DNA from: Candidatus Skiveiella danica
GTDB lineage: Bacteria; Pseudomonadota; Gammaproteobacteria; Burkholderiales; Burkholderiaceae_C
DNA length: 64,000 nt
Assembly (NCBI GenBank): GCA_016721925.1
Contig: JADKHE010000001.1
Span: 310,001 to 374,000, forward strand
Direction of reading: 5' to 3'
The notes under the pieces are model-generated. The model was not told where the DNA came from, did not search any database, and was given only the letters and a program-made list of their open reading frames with translations. Made by a program: the position numbers and the translations under genes. Of the stretch, positions 20,591 to 28,541 are shown in pieces. How positions within the stretch are numbered: the first letter of the stretch is position 1; each line of letters starts with the position of its first letter.

Positions 20591-23233
20591 TTAACTCGCG
20601 ACCTGATTTAGAGTGGACGCTCTGGAACGTCGCCAGGTTTTTTCAGCTTCCACGGCAATGAAAACCACCATCGCAGCCGCCAGGCAGATGCCGAGTTCCA
20701 TGGCGCTCAAGGGTGCGGTCTTGAAGACTGTGTTGAACACCGGAACATAGATCACGGCCATCTGGAGTGCGAACGTCGCCAGCACAGCGCCGAGCAGCGG
20801 CTTGTTTGAAAGCAAGCCCTGGCGCCAGAGGGAGTCGAACTCCGAGCGGATGGCCATGACGTGGGCCATCTGCCCCAGCGTGAGCACGGTAAAGACCATG
20901 GTCTGCCCGTGCGAGTGGCCGGTGGAAAGAGCCCAGGCCTGTACCGCCAGACACAGTCCACCGAGCAACAGGCCGATGGCCAGGATGTGCTGCCACATGC
21001 CATGCGAAAACAGGCTCTCGCTGGGCGGACGAGGGGGCCTTTGCATGACACCGCGCTCCGCCGGCTCGGCCGCCAAGGCCAGGCCGGGCAGGCCGTCGGT
21101 GACCAGATTGATCCACAGGATGTGGATCGGCAGCAAGGGGATGGGCAGGCCCATGAGCGGTGCGAGGAAGATGGTCCAGATCTCGCCCGAGTTGCCCGTC
21201 ATGGCGTACCGCACGAATTTGCGGATGTTGTCGTAGATGCGCCGGCCTTCGCGCACGGCCGCTACGATGGTCGCGAAGTTATCGTCCAGCAGCACCAGGC
21301 TGGAGGCCTCACGCGCCACGTCGGTGCCGCCCCGACCCATGGCCACGCCGATGTCGGCCTGTTTGAGTGCCGGTGCGTCGTTGACCCCATCGCCGGTCAT
21401 GGCGACGAATTCACCCTGCGCCTGCAGGGCTTCGACGATGCGGATCTTCTGCAGTGGATCGACGCGCGCATAGACGCGAACCGTCCGGACCCGTTCGCGC
21501 AGGGCGGCGTCGTTCAAGGCGGCCAGGTCGACCCCGGTGAGCACGTCGCTTTCGGCGCCGCTCAGGATACCCAGGCGCTGCGCGATGGCGCGTGCCGTGG
21601 CTGGGTGATCCCCGGTGATCATGACCGGCGTGATGCCTGCGCTGATGCAGTCGCGCACCGCCGCAGCCGCCTCGGGCCGGGGGGGGTCGATCAGGCCAAT
21701 CAGGCCGATCAGGCACAGACCGCTTTCCACCGCTTCGAGTTCGCCGGTGCCGGGCAACTGCTCGTAACTGCGCCGGGCCAGTGCGAGCACCCGCAGTCCC
21801 TGGGTTGCCAGCTTTTCAGCGGCACCCAACACCTCAGCGCGCCGCAGTCGGCTTTCTCCGCCCGGCTGCCATTGCGACGTGCACTGCGCCAGCACCGCCT
21901 CGGGCGCGCCTTTTGTGTAGGCGACCAGGCCATCCGGCGTGCGGTGAAAGGTGGTCATGCGCTTGCGTTCGGCATCAAACGGGAACTCCAGAATACGTTG
22001 CGCGTCCTGCTCGAGTGTGGGCTTGTGCAGGCCGGCATCGCCCGCGACCTGCGTCAGTGCGGTTTCCGTCGGGTCGCCCGCCCAGCCGCCCTTGAGCGTG
22101 TGAGTCGCGTCATTGCACAGCGCCGCCGCGCGCAGCAGTTCCTGGTGCACTGGCTTGGGCGATGGCTCACCCGGCTGCCAGCTTTCTCCATCAGCAAGCA
22201 ACACCTCGGCGTGCATCCGGTTTTGCGTCAGCGTGCCGGTTTTGTCGGAGCAGATGAAGCTGACCGAACCCAGGGTCTCCACGGAGGGCAGACGCCGGAT
22301 CAGTGCATTGAACGACACCATCTTGCGCGCACCCAGTGCCAGCAAGACGGTGACCACCGCCGGAAGTGCCTCGGGAATGGCCGCCACGGCCAGACTGATG
22401 GCGGTCAAGGCCATCAGCAATGGGGACTCGCCGCGCAGAACCCCCACGGTGAAGATCACGACACAGATGGCGATCACGACCAGCGAGAGGCGCTTGCCGA
22501 AAGCCGCCAGCCGACGTTGCAGCGGCGTGCTGCGGTCAGTGTCGCGGTCCAGCAGGCGCGCCACCTTGCCCAGTTCGGTGCTCATGCCGATGGCCACGAC
22601 CAGGCCGCGCGCCCGCCCGTGCGTGGCGGTGGTCCCCTTGAAGGCCATGTTGAGCCTGTCGCCCAGCGCGTGAACGACGCCGGTCATTGGCGCGGTGTGC
22701 TTCTCGACCGTGACGGATTCGCCAGTCAGTGCGGACTCGTCCACGCGGAACTGGGCCAGGTCGATCAGCCGCAGGTCCGCTGGCACCTGGTTGCCGGCTT
22801 CGAGCAACACGATGTCGCCGGGTACCAGGCCGGCCGCCGGGATCTGCCTCACCTCGCCGTCACGCAGCACCGTGGCGTGCGCGGCCGCGAGTTGCTGCAG
22901 CGCGGCCATCGCCTTGTCTGCGCGCCAGGCCTGAACAAAGCCGATGACCGCATTGAGAACCACGATCACCACAATCGCCAGAGTGTCGACCGGTTCGCCG
23001 ATCACGCCGGAGACCACTGCGGCAGCGATGAGCACCAGCACCATGAAGTCCTTGAACTGGTCCGCCAGCAGGGCCAGCCAGCTGCTGGCCTCCTTGCCGG
23101 TCAGTTCGTTGGCCCCATGTCGCGCGATCCGATGCGCGACGTCAGACGCATCCAGCCCCCGTGTCGGGTCGACCCCGTGTTCGCCCGCGAGCTCGACGGC
23201 GTCGCGGTGGTGCCAGCCAGGCGATCCCGTCAT
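20591..23233 (-). CDS. Cation-translocating P-type ATPase (P2, Ca2+-type)
   Basis: 880 aa inner-membrane pump. Motifs in order: TGES in the actuator domain (ALTGESVTVEK), IPEALPA in the ion-binding helix, the phosphorylated Asp in CSDKTGTLTQNR near residue 329, TGDGVNDAPALKQADIGVAMG in the hinge, and NLVTDGLPGLALAAEP near the end. The PEALP form and overall length match bacterial P2A/P2B calcium pumps, although the transported ion cannot be proved from sequence. The ATG overlaps the uspA stop (ATGA), giving a rlhA-uspA-ATPase order on the minus strand. Confidence 0.88.
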   Translation of the reverse strand: MTGSPGWHHRDAVELAGEHGVDPTRGLDASDVAHRIARHGANELTGKEASSWLALLADQFKDFMVLVLIAAAVVSGVIGEPVDTLAIVVIVVLNAVIGFVQAWRADKAMAALQQLAAAHATVLRDGEVRQIPAAGLVPGDIVLLEAGNQVPADLRLIDLAQFRVDESALTGESVTVEKHTAPMTGVVHALGDRLNMAFKGTTATHGRARGLVVAIGMSTELGKVARLLDRDTDRSTPLQRRLAAFGKRLSLVVIAICVVIFTVGVLRGESPLLMALTAISLAVAAIPEALPAVVTVLLALGARKMVSFNALIRRLPSVETLGSVSFICSDKTGTLTQNRMHAEVLLADGESWQPGEPSPKPVHQELLRAAALCNDATHTLKGGWAGDPTETALTQVAGDAGLHKPTLEQDAQRILEFPFDAERKRMTTFHRTPDGLVAYTKGAPEAVLAQCTSQWQPGGESRLRRAEVLGAAEKLATQGLRVLALARRSYEQLPGTGELEAVESGLCLIGLIGLIDPPRPEAAAAVRDCISAGITPVMITGDHPATARAIAQRLGILSGAESDVLTGVDLAALNDAALRERVRTVRVYARVDPLQKIRIVEALQAQGEFVAMTGDGVNDAPALKQADIGVAMGRGGTDVAREASSLVLLDDNFATIVAAVREGRRIYDNIRKFVRYAMTGNSGEIWTIFLAPLMGLPIPLLPIHILWINLVTDGLPGLALAAEPAERGVMQRPPRPPSESLFSHGMWQHILAIGLLLGGLCLAVQAWALSTGHSHGQTMVFTVLTLGQMAHVMAIRSEFDSLWRQGLLSNKPLLGAVLATFALQMAVIYVPVFNTVFKTAPLSAMELGICLAAAMVVFIAVEAEKTWRRSRASTLNQVAS

Positions 23234-23691
23234 TCAGCGTCGTCGAGCGTGGGCTCCGGCTCGGCGGGTGGCTTGACCAGCAGCACCGGTACCGGCGAGG
23301 CATTGACCAGGTCTTGCGCAACGGAGCCCGACAGGGCCTTTCGAAGCAGGCCCATCGCGCGGGTGCCGATGATGACGAGGTCACAGCCGTGTTCCTCGAT
23401 GAGGTCCACCACCGCATGGGCCGCATCGCCGGTCACGACCACGGTTTCCGCCTCCATCCCCGCCTGGTGCAGCAGGTCGAGCGCCGGTTGCAGGGCATGT
23501 TGGCCTGCGCTGTGGCTGATGGTCTCCAGCACTGCGGCGTCGTGCGCGGTGACGATTTCGTAGAAGCTGGCCGGTTCCTGGACATTGGCCAGCAGAAAGC
23601 TGGCTTTCAACCCTTCCGTGGCCAGGCGAAGGGCAAACCGGACCTCGTGCAGGGCGAGTTCGGTGCCGTCAATCGGCAGAAGGATTTTCAT
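23230..23691 (-). CDS. Universal stress protein UspA family
   Basis: 153 aa, a single Usp domain. It begins MKILLPIDGTELA and ends with the nucleotide-binding glycine pattern VIGTRAMGLLRKALSGSVAQ (G-2x-G-9x-G-S type), so it probably binds ATP. It is translationally coupled to the downstream P-type ATPase (4-nt ATGA overlap) and lies 30 nt after rlhA. The coupling suggests it modulates, or responds together with, ion transport; that is inference. Confidence 0.93.
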   Translation of the reverse strand: MKILLPIDGTELALHEVRFALRLATEGLKASFLLANVQEPASFYEIVTAHDAAVLETISHSAGQHALQPALDLLHQAGMEAETVVVTGDAAHAVVDLIEEHGCDLVIIGTRAMGLLRKALSGSVAQDLVNASPVPVLLVKPPAEPEPTLDDAE

Positions 23692-23721
23692 GGGGACTCC
23701 TGGGTCAGGGGGCTTCGAGAC

Positions 23722-25689
23722 TTACCGGGCCGGGCGGGTCCGGTAGAAAGTCAACGGGGCGGCACGGGCCTGGTCCAGCACATGGCGCCGCATCCTGCCC
23801 ACCACATGCATTTCACAGGGCTTGCAGTCAAAGCGCAAGCCCAGCTTCTCGTTGCCGTTGATCAGGGTCAAGGGTTCAGCGCGGATCGTGCCTTGAACCC
23901 CGGTCACGCCCTTGGCCTGCTTGGGGCACAGGCTCATCGACCAGCGCACGCAGTGCTTGGTGATCATGAGGCTGACCTCGCCATCCTCCTCATGCGCCTC
24001 GTAGGCGGCAGCAATCAGCTTGACGCCATGCTTTGCATAGAAGTCGCGCGCCTTGTGGTTGAACACGTTGGCCAGGTACGTGAGGGTGTCTTCCGGGTAG
24101 GTGGCGGGTGGTTCGACCGGTGTGGCGCGGGGCAGTCGTTGCCAGGCTGCAGCGCGGGCGGCTTCCAGCGCGGCGACGGCGTCGCGGCGCAGTGCGTTGA
24201 GGATCGAGGCGGGCACAAACCAGGGACGCTCCAGGTTCACCGCCACATCGATCGGTTCGAAGATCGTGTCCCCCAGGCGCGAAAGCTGGTCGCGCAGCTT
24301 GTCCAGCGCCTGTTCGGGGACCTTTGCCGCCTGATAGGGCAGGGCGAGCGAGGCCAGGCCTTCATGACCGTCTTCGTCGGTGAGGGCCAGTGCCAGGCCG
24401 TCATCGGTCTCGGTCAGGCGCAGCCAGGCGCCGATGCGCCGCTCGGCGGATTTCTTTTCCAGGCCCCGCACCCAGTCCATGTCGCGGTTGCGGTTGATGC
24501 GGGTGCCCTTGCGAAGGTCCTTGAAGCCGGCCATCGGATCCTTTGGGAAGGCGCGCCAGTGGCCCGGTGCGCCGGCGGGCTCGGCGCGGTTGATCTGCAC
24601 GCCCACCAGTTCCTTCTGCAGGTCGTGATAACACAGGCCGTCGCCGTTGTGCAGCACGAGGGCCAGATCGTCGGCCTCGAACTCGAACCAGTTGGGCCCT
24701 GTCTTCGTGACCCAGCCGATGGCGCGGCCCGGGTTTTTGGGCGAATCGAAGGCGCCGATGTCCATCTGGCGGCCGTTGACGAAGTAGTCGGTGAACTCAC
24801 GGTTGAAGTTCTGGTCCGGGTCGGGCGTGAAGCCGAAGGCGCAGCGGCCCGAAGAGCCGCGCGCCAGTTCGGGGCGCTCGTCCAGGATGGCGTCGAACAG
24901 CGTTCGGTAGTGGGCGGTGATGTTCTTCACATAGCCCATGTCCTTGTAGCGGCCCTCAATCTTGAAGCTGCGTGCGCCGGCATCGATCAGGGCACGCAGG
25001 TTGGCGCTCTGGTTGTTGTCCTTCATCGACAGCACATGTTTGTCGTGGGCGACGAAGCGGCCCTGGGCGTCGGTCACCTGGTAGGGCAGGCGGCAGGCCT
25101 GCGAGCAGTCGCCGCGGTTGGCGCTGCGCCCGGTGTGCGCCTGGCTGATGTAACACTGGCCGCTGTAGGCCACGCACAGCGCGCCGTGGATGAAGAACTC
25201 CAGCGTGCAGCGTGCCGGGTCGGTGGCCGCGCGGATGGCGGCGATCTGCTCCAGGGTCAGTTCGCGCGCCAGCACGATCTGGTTCAGACCCACGTCCTGC
25301 AGGAAACGGGCTTTTTCCGGGGTGCGAATGTCGGTCTGGGTGCTGGCATGCAGCTGGATCGGCGGCAGGTCGATTTCCAGCAGGCCCATGTCCTGGATGA
25401 TGAGCGCGTCCACACCGGCGTCATAGAGTTGCCAGGCCAGCTTGCGCGCGGGCTCCAGCTCGTCGTCGCGCAGGATGGTGTTCAGCGTGACAAAGATGCG
25501 GCTCTGGAACCGGTGCGCGTGTTTGACCAGCCGGGCGATGTCTTGCACGCGGTTGTCGGCGCTGGTGCGGGCGCCGAAGGACGGCCCGCCGATGTAGACG
25601 GCGTCGGCACCGTGTTGGATGGCTTCGATGCCGATCTCGGCGTCGCGCGCGGGGGCCAGCAGTTCAAGCTGGTGAGGCAGGAGAGACAT
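23722..25689 (-). CDS. rlhA: Peptidase U32 family, 23S rRNA C2501 hydroxylation protein RlhA
   Basis: 655 aa, matching E. coli RlhA (formerly YdcP) in length. U32 proteins carry a TIM-barrel-like N-terminal half (MSLLPHQLELLAPARDAEIG, then GADAVYIGG) and a Cys cluster (GALCVAYSGQCYISQ ... RGDCSQACRLPY) expected to hold an iron-sulfur cluster. The C-terminal half includes the RlhA-type extension. RlhA is needed for hydroxylation of C2501 in 23S rRNA. The start at 25689 is preferred because the longer frame runs antisense to the neighbouring GNAT gene. It heads the rlhA-uspA-ATPase group. Confidence 0.85.
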   Translation of the reverse strand: MSLLPHQLELLAPARDAEIGIEAIQHGADAVYIGGPSFGARTSADNRVQDIARLVKHAHRFQSRIFVTLNTILRDDELEPARKLAWQLYDAGVDALIIQDMGLLEIDLPPIQLHASTQTDIRTPEKARFLQDVGLNQIVLARELTLEQIAAIRAATDPARCTLEFFIHGALCVAYSGQCYISQAHTGRSANRGDCSQACRLPYQVTDAQGRFVAHDKHVLSMKDNNQSANLRALIDAGARSFKIEGRYKDMGYVKNITAHYRTLFDAILDERPELARGSSGRCAFGFTPDPDQNFNREFTDYFVNGRQMDIGAFDSPKNPGRAIGWVTKTGPNWFEFEADDLALVLHNGDGLCYHDLQKELVGVQINRAEPAGAPGHWRAFPKDPMAGFKDLRKGTRINRNRDMDWVRGLEKKSAERRIGAWLRLTETDDGLALALTDEDGHEGLASLALPYQAAKVPEQALDKLRDQLSRLGDTIFEPIDVAVNLERPWFVPASILNALRRDAVAALEAARAAAWQRLPRATPVEPPATYPEDTLTYLANVFNHKARDFYAKHGVKLIAAAYEAHEEDGEVSLMITKHCVRWSMSLCPKQAKGVTGVQGTIRAEPLTLINGNEKLGLRFDCKPCEMHVVGRMRRHVLDQARAAPLTFYRTRPAR

Positions 25690-25800
25690 GGGCGGATTAT
25701 CCCGCCAGGGCCTTTCACGCGCCGGTGGCGGGGCGATGGGGCTCGGCGATACTGGCACCTGCGCACCGCCCCTGAGCCGGGTCCGCAGTGAATCGAACCG

Positions 25801-26349
25801 ATGGAATCGTCCCAAACCATGAAAGCCCCACCAACGTCGAGGCTCGACATCCGCAGCATGACCACCGCCGATCTGCCGGCCGTGATGGCCATTCAGGCTG
25901 CTTGCTACACCGAGCTGGTGCCGGAGTCGCAGGCGTCGCTGGACGCCAAGCGCGTCGCGTCGCCTTCCACCTGCCTGGTCGCCACGCGCGATGGCGAGGT
26001 GGTCGGCTACCTGTTCGCGCTGCCGTGGACAGCCGGGCAGCCACCGGCGCTGGATGCCCGGACCTGCGAGCTGCCCAGCGAACCCGACTGCCTGTATCTG
26101 CATGACCTCTCCGTGGCGCCGATCGCGCGCCAAGGGGGAACGGGGCGGGCGCTGGTGGAGGCATTTCGCGCCCGCATGGCCGTGCTGGGACTGGCCCGGG
26201 CGGCCCTGGTGGCGGTCCAGGATTCGGTGCCGTACTGGGAACGCTACGGATTCCGGATGGCGGCCCTTGCGGCGCCGCGCCAGGCCGCGCTGGCCACCTA
26301 CGGGCGGGCGGTGGCCTACATGGAACTCGACACGGCGCACGGGGCCTGA
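25801..26349 (+). CDS. GNAT family N-acetyltransferase
   Basis: 182 aa, one GNAT domain. The acetyl-CoA pyrophosphate-binding motif A is LYLHDLSVAPIARQGGTGRAL, cut here to RQGGTGRAL near residue 110. The motif B region YWERYGFRM is near 145. The substrate is unknown. The start could be ATG 25801 or the in-frame ATG 25819. It diverges from rlhA and converges on ppiC, with a stem-loop in the gap. Confidence 0.85.
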   Translation: MESSQTMKAPPTSRLDIRSMTTADLPAVMAIQAACYTELVPESQASLDAKRVASPSTCLVATRDGEVVGYLFALPWTAGQPPALDARTCELPSEPDCLYLHDLSVAPIARQGGTGRALVEAFRARMAVLGLARAALVAVQDSVPYWERYGFRMAALAAPRQAALATYGRAVAYMELDTAHGA

Positions 26350-26375
26350 CCTCAGGCGCAGTACCGGCCGAAACC

Positions 26376-26401
26376 AGAAAAAACGCGGCCGAAGCCGCGT
26401 T
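26376..26401 (-). terminator. Rho-independent terminator of the selO-ppiC operon
   Basis: Read on the minus strand, AACGCGGC-TTCG-GCCGCGTT forms an eight-bp stem with a TTCG tetraloop, followed directly by a run of six T. This is a textbook intrinsic terminator placed just after the ppiC stop codon. Confidence 0.88.
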
Positions 26402-26424
26402 GCTGTTGCCCGGCGCAGTGGCGG

Positions 26425-27207
26425 TTACTCGACCTTGGCCTTGGCGCGCAGTTCGTCCTGGAACTGGGCCAGCTTCTGTTGCTGGATTTGCTGGGCGATC
26501 TGTGGCTTGACCTGTTCGAACGGGGGCAGCTTGGCCTCGCGCATGTCGTCCAGGCGGATCACATGCCAACCGAACTGGGTCTTGACCGGCACCTCGGTCA
26601 GTTGCCCTTTTTCGAGCTTGACCATGGCGGCCGAGAACTCGGGCACGTAGCTGCCGGCACTGGCCCAGTCGAGATCGCCACCATTGGCGCCCGAGCCCGG
26701 ATCCTTGGACGATTTCTTGGCGATCTCATCGAACTTGCCGCCCTTCTTCAGGCTGATGATGATGGCCTTGGCCTCGTCTTCGTTCTCGACCAGGATGTGG
26801 CGTGCGCGGTATTCCTTGCCGCCGTTGGCCGCGACGAATTTGTCGTACTCGGCCTTGGCTTCGGCGTCGCTCACCGGGTTTTTCTTCTGGAAGTCGGTGA
26901 ACAGCTCCCGGATCAGGATGGACTGACGGGCCAGTTCGAGCTGGTTCTTGTAGTCCTCGGTGGTGTCCAGGCCGCGCTTGCGGGCTTCCTGCATGAAGAT
27001 TTCACGGGCAACGACCTCGTCCTTCAGCTGGTTCTGCTGCTCAGGCGGAACCGGGCGACCCGCGCGGGCCATTTGCTGGGCCAGTGCGTCGACGCGGGAT
27101 TTGGGAATGGGCTTGCCGTTGACGATGGCCAGATTCTGGGCAAATGCGGGAGCCATGGCACCCAGCAGGGCAGCCGCCAGGGTGGCGGTCAGAAGTTGCT
27201 TTTTCAT
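26425..27207 (-). CDS. Periplasmic peptidylprolyl isomerase, parvulin (PpiC/SurA-like)
   Basis: 260 aa. A clear Sec signal peptide (MKKQLLTATLAAALLGAMAPAFA, shown here only by its start and its APAFA-QN cleavage site near residue 23) is followed by a SurA-N-like helical region and a parvulin domain from about 130 to 225. That domain contains RARHILVENEDEAK, GGDLDWASAGSYVPEF and FGWHVIRLDD. It should assist folding of envelope proteins in the periplasm. It is the last gene of a minus-strand operon ending in an intrinsic terminator. Confidence 0.9.
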   Translation of the reverse strand: MKKQLLTATLAAALLGAMAPAFAQNLAIVNGKPIPKSRVDALAQQMARAGRPVPPEQQNQLKDEVVAREIFMQEARKRGLDTTEDYKNQLELARQSILIRELFTDFQKKNPVSDAEAKAEYDKFVAANGGKEYRARHILVENEDEAKAIIISLKKGGKFDEIAKKSSKDPGSGANGGDLDWASAGSYVPEFSAAMVKLEKGQLTEVPVKTQFGWHVIRLDDMREAKLPPFEQVKPQIAQQIQQQKLAQFQDELRAKAKVE

Positions 27208-27279
27208 GGAAAATTTCCTGGTAAGTCTGCGTCGGCAGGTCGCGGACAGCTATTGTAAAAATAGCGCCCCGGAGCCGCT

Positions 27280-27543
27280 TCAAAGAACTTCAATGGCCAG
27301 GGCATGGACACCCTGGTCTATGAAATCTTGCAGCGCATCATACACAAGGCGATGGCGCGCCACGCGGCTTTGCCCCGCAAACAAGGGCGATGCGATCCGC
27401 ACCCGGAAATGGGTGCCAAAGCCGGTGCCATTGGCCCCCGCATGGCCGGCGTGCTGCCCGCTTTCGTCAATCACTTCAAGCTGGACGGGCTGCAGGATTT
27501 CCTCCAGGCGCTGTGCCATCTGTCGGGCCAGGGGGCTCGTCAT
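27280..27543 (-). CDS. BolA family protein
   Basis: 87 aa. The BolA fold is recognised from LQLEVIDESGQHAGH-like N-terminal residues (LEVIDESGQHAGHAG) and the C-terminal segment ARHRLVYDALQDFIDQGVHALAIEVL with the conserved His-Arg-Leu-Val-Tyr. BolA proteins act with monothiol glutaredoxins in iron-sulfur and redox homeostasis. It lies 23 nt after yciB and 72 nt before ppiC on the same strand, in a group that also holds msrB and selO. Confidence 0.93.
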   Translation of the reverse strand: MTSPLARQMAQRLEEILQPVQLEVIDESGQHAGHAGANGTGFGTHFRVRIASPLFAGQSRVARHRLVYDALQDFIDQGVHALAIEVL

Positions 27544-27566
27544 GTCGGTGGTCCTCGTGGTCGCCG

Positions 27567-28118
27567 TCAGTTCCCCGGTGTGCCGGGCTGATCGTCAGGC
27601 TTGAGATGGCGCGAGATATAGAAGCCCTGCGCCAGGATGAAGGCGAGCGGAAACGCATAGCCCCAGAGCTTGAAGTTGACCCAGTCCTCGGTGCTGTAGT
27701 AGGCCGCCACGTAGCCGTTGATGGCCGCCATGAACGCGCAGTACCAGACCCACGCGACGTTCAGGCGATGCCAGACCGTCGAGGGCAGCGAGAGTTGGCT
27801 GCCCAGCAGGGCCTTCAGGTAATTCTTGCGCAGCACCCACAAGGCAAAGGCCAGCGCCAGCCCCATCGCCGCGTACAGGACGGTGGGCTTCCACTTGATG
27901 AAACGGTCGTCCTGCAAGGTCAGGGTGAGGGCACCGAACACCAGCACCAAGGCCAGGGTCACCTTGTGCATGGTTTGAAGCTTGCGGTCGATCGCGTAGA
28001 TCGTTGCCATCTGCACCACCGTGGCGGCCATCAGCACGGCTGTGCCCACGTAGATGCCATAGAACTTGTAGGCACCGAAGAACAGCAGGATGGGGAAGAA
28101 ATCAAGCAGGATTTTCAT
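27567..28118 (-). CDS. yciB: Septation/inner-membrane protein YciB (IspZ)
   Basis: 183 aa. It begins MKILLDFFPILLFFGAYKFY, the hallmark of YciB (also called IspZ or septation protein A), and has about five membrane spans. YciB is an inner-membrane protein linked to envelope and septum biogenesis in enterobacteria; its exact role is not settled. The region ending WVNFKLWGYAFPLAFILAQG is also family-typical. It lies 12 nt after msrB. Confidence 0.95.
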   Translation of the reverse strand: MKILLDFFPILLFFGAYKFYGIYVGTAVLMAATVVQMATIYAIDRKLQTMHKVTLALVLVFGALTLTLQDDRFIKWKPTVLYAAMGLALAFALWVLRKNYLKALLGSQLSLPSTVWHRLNVAWVWYCAFMAAINGYVAAYYSTEDWVNFKLWGYAFPLAFILAQGFYISRHLKPDDQPGTPGN

Positions 28119-28130
28119 GAAGTCGGCCGG

Positions 28131-28541
28131 TCACTCAGGCTTGAAGTCTAACGAGGCCGAATTCATGCAGTAGCGCAGGCCGGTGGGCGCCGGGCCGTCT
28201 TCGAACACATGGCCGAGGTGGGCACCGCACTGCGCGCACAAGGTTTCGGTGCGCACCCAGCCGTGGCTGCGGTCCACCCGTTCCTCGATCGCGCCGGGAA
28301 TGGCCGCCTGCCAGAAGCTGGGCCACCCGCAGCCGGCGTCAAACTTGGTGTCCGACTCGAACAGCTTGGCGCCGCAGCAGATGCAGGCGTATTGCCCGGG
28401 GGTCCAGTGGTCCTCGTATTTGCCGGTGAAGGGGCGCTCGGTGGCGGCGTGGCGGGTCACTTCGAAGGCCAGTGGCTCGGCGCCTTTTTCCGCCAGCAAG
28501 GCTTTCCATTCGGCGTCGGTCCGGGTCGTCTGCTTGGTCAT
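28131..28541 (-). CDS. msrB: Peptide-methionine (R)-S-oxide reductase
   Basis: 136 aa. It reduces the R-form of methionine sulfoxide in proteins. The structural zinc ligands are C53/C56 (ACICCGAKLF) and C102/C105 (LCAQCGAHLG), and the catalytic Cys is C125 in GLRYCMNSASL. Start chosen at ATG 28541. That ATG overlaps the selO stop codon (ATGA), so translation is probably coupled to selO. A longer frame would overlap selO extensively and is rejected. Confidence 0.96.
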   Translation of the reverse strand: MTKQTTRTDAEWKALLAEKGAEPLAFEVTRHAATERPFTGKYEDHWTPGQYACICCGAKLFESDTKFDAGCGWPSFWQAAIPGAIEERVDRSHGWVRTETLCAQCGAHLGHVFEDGPAPTGLRYCMNSASLDFKPE

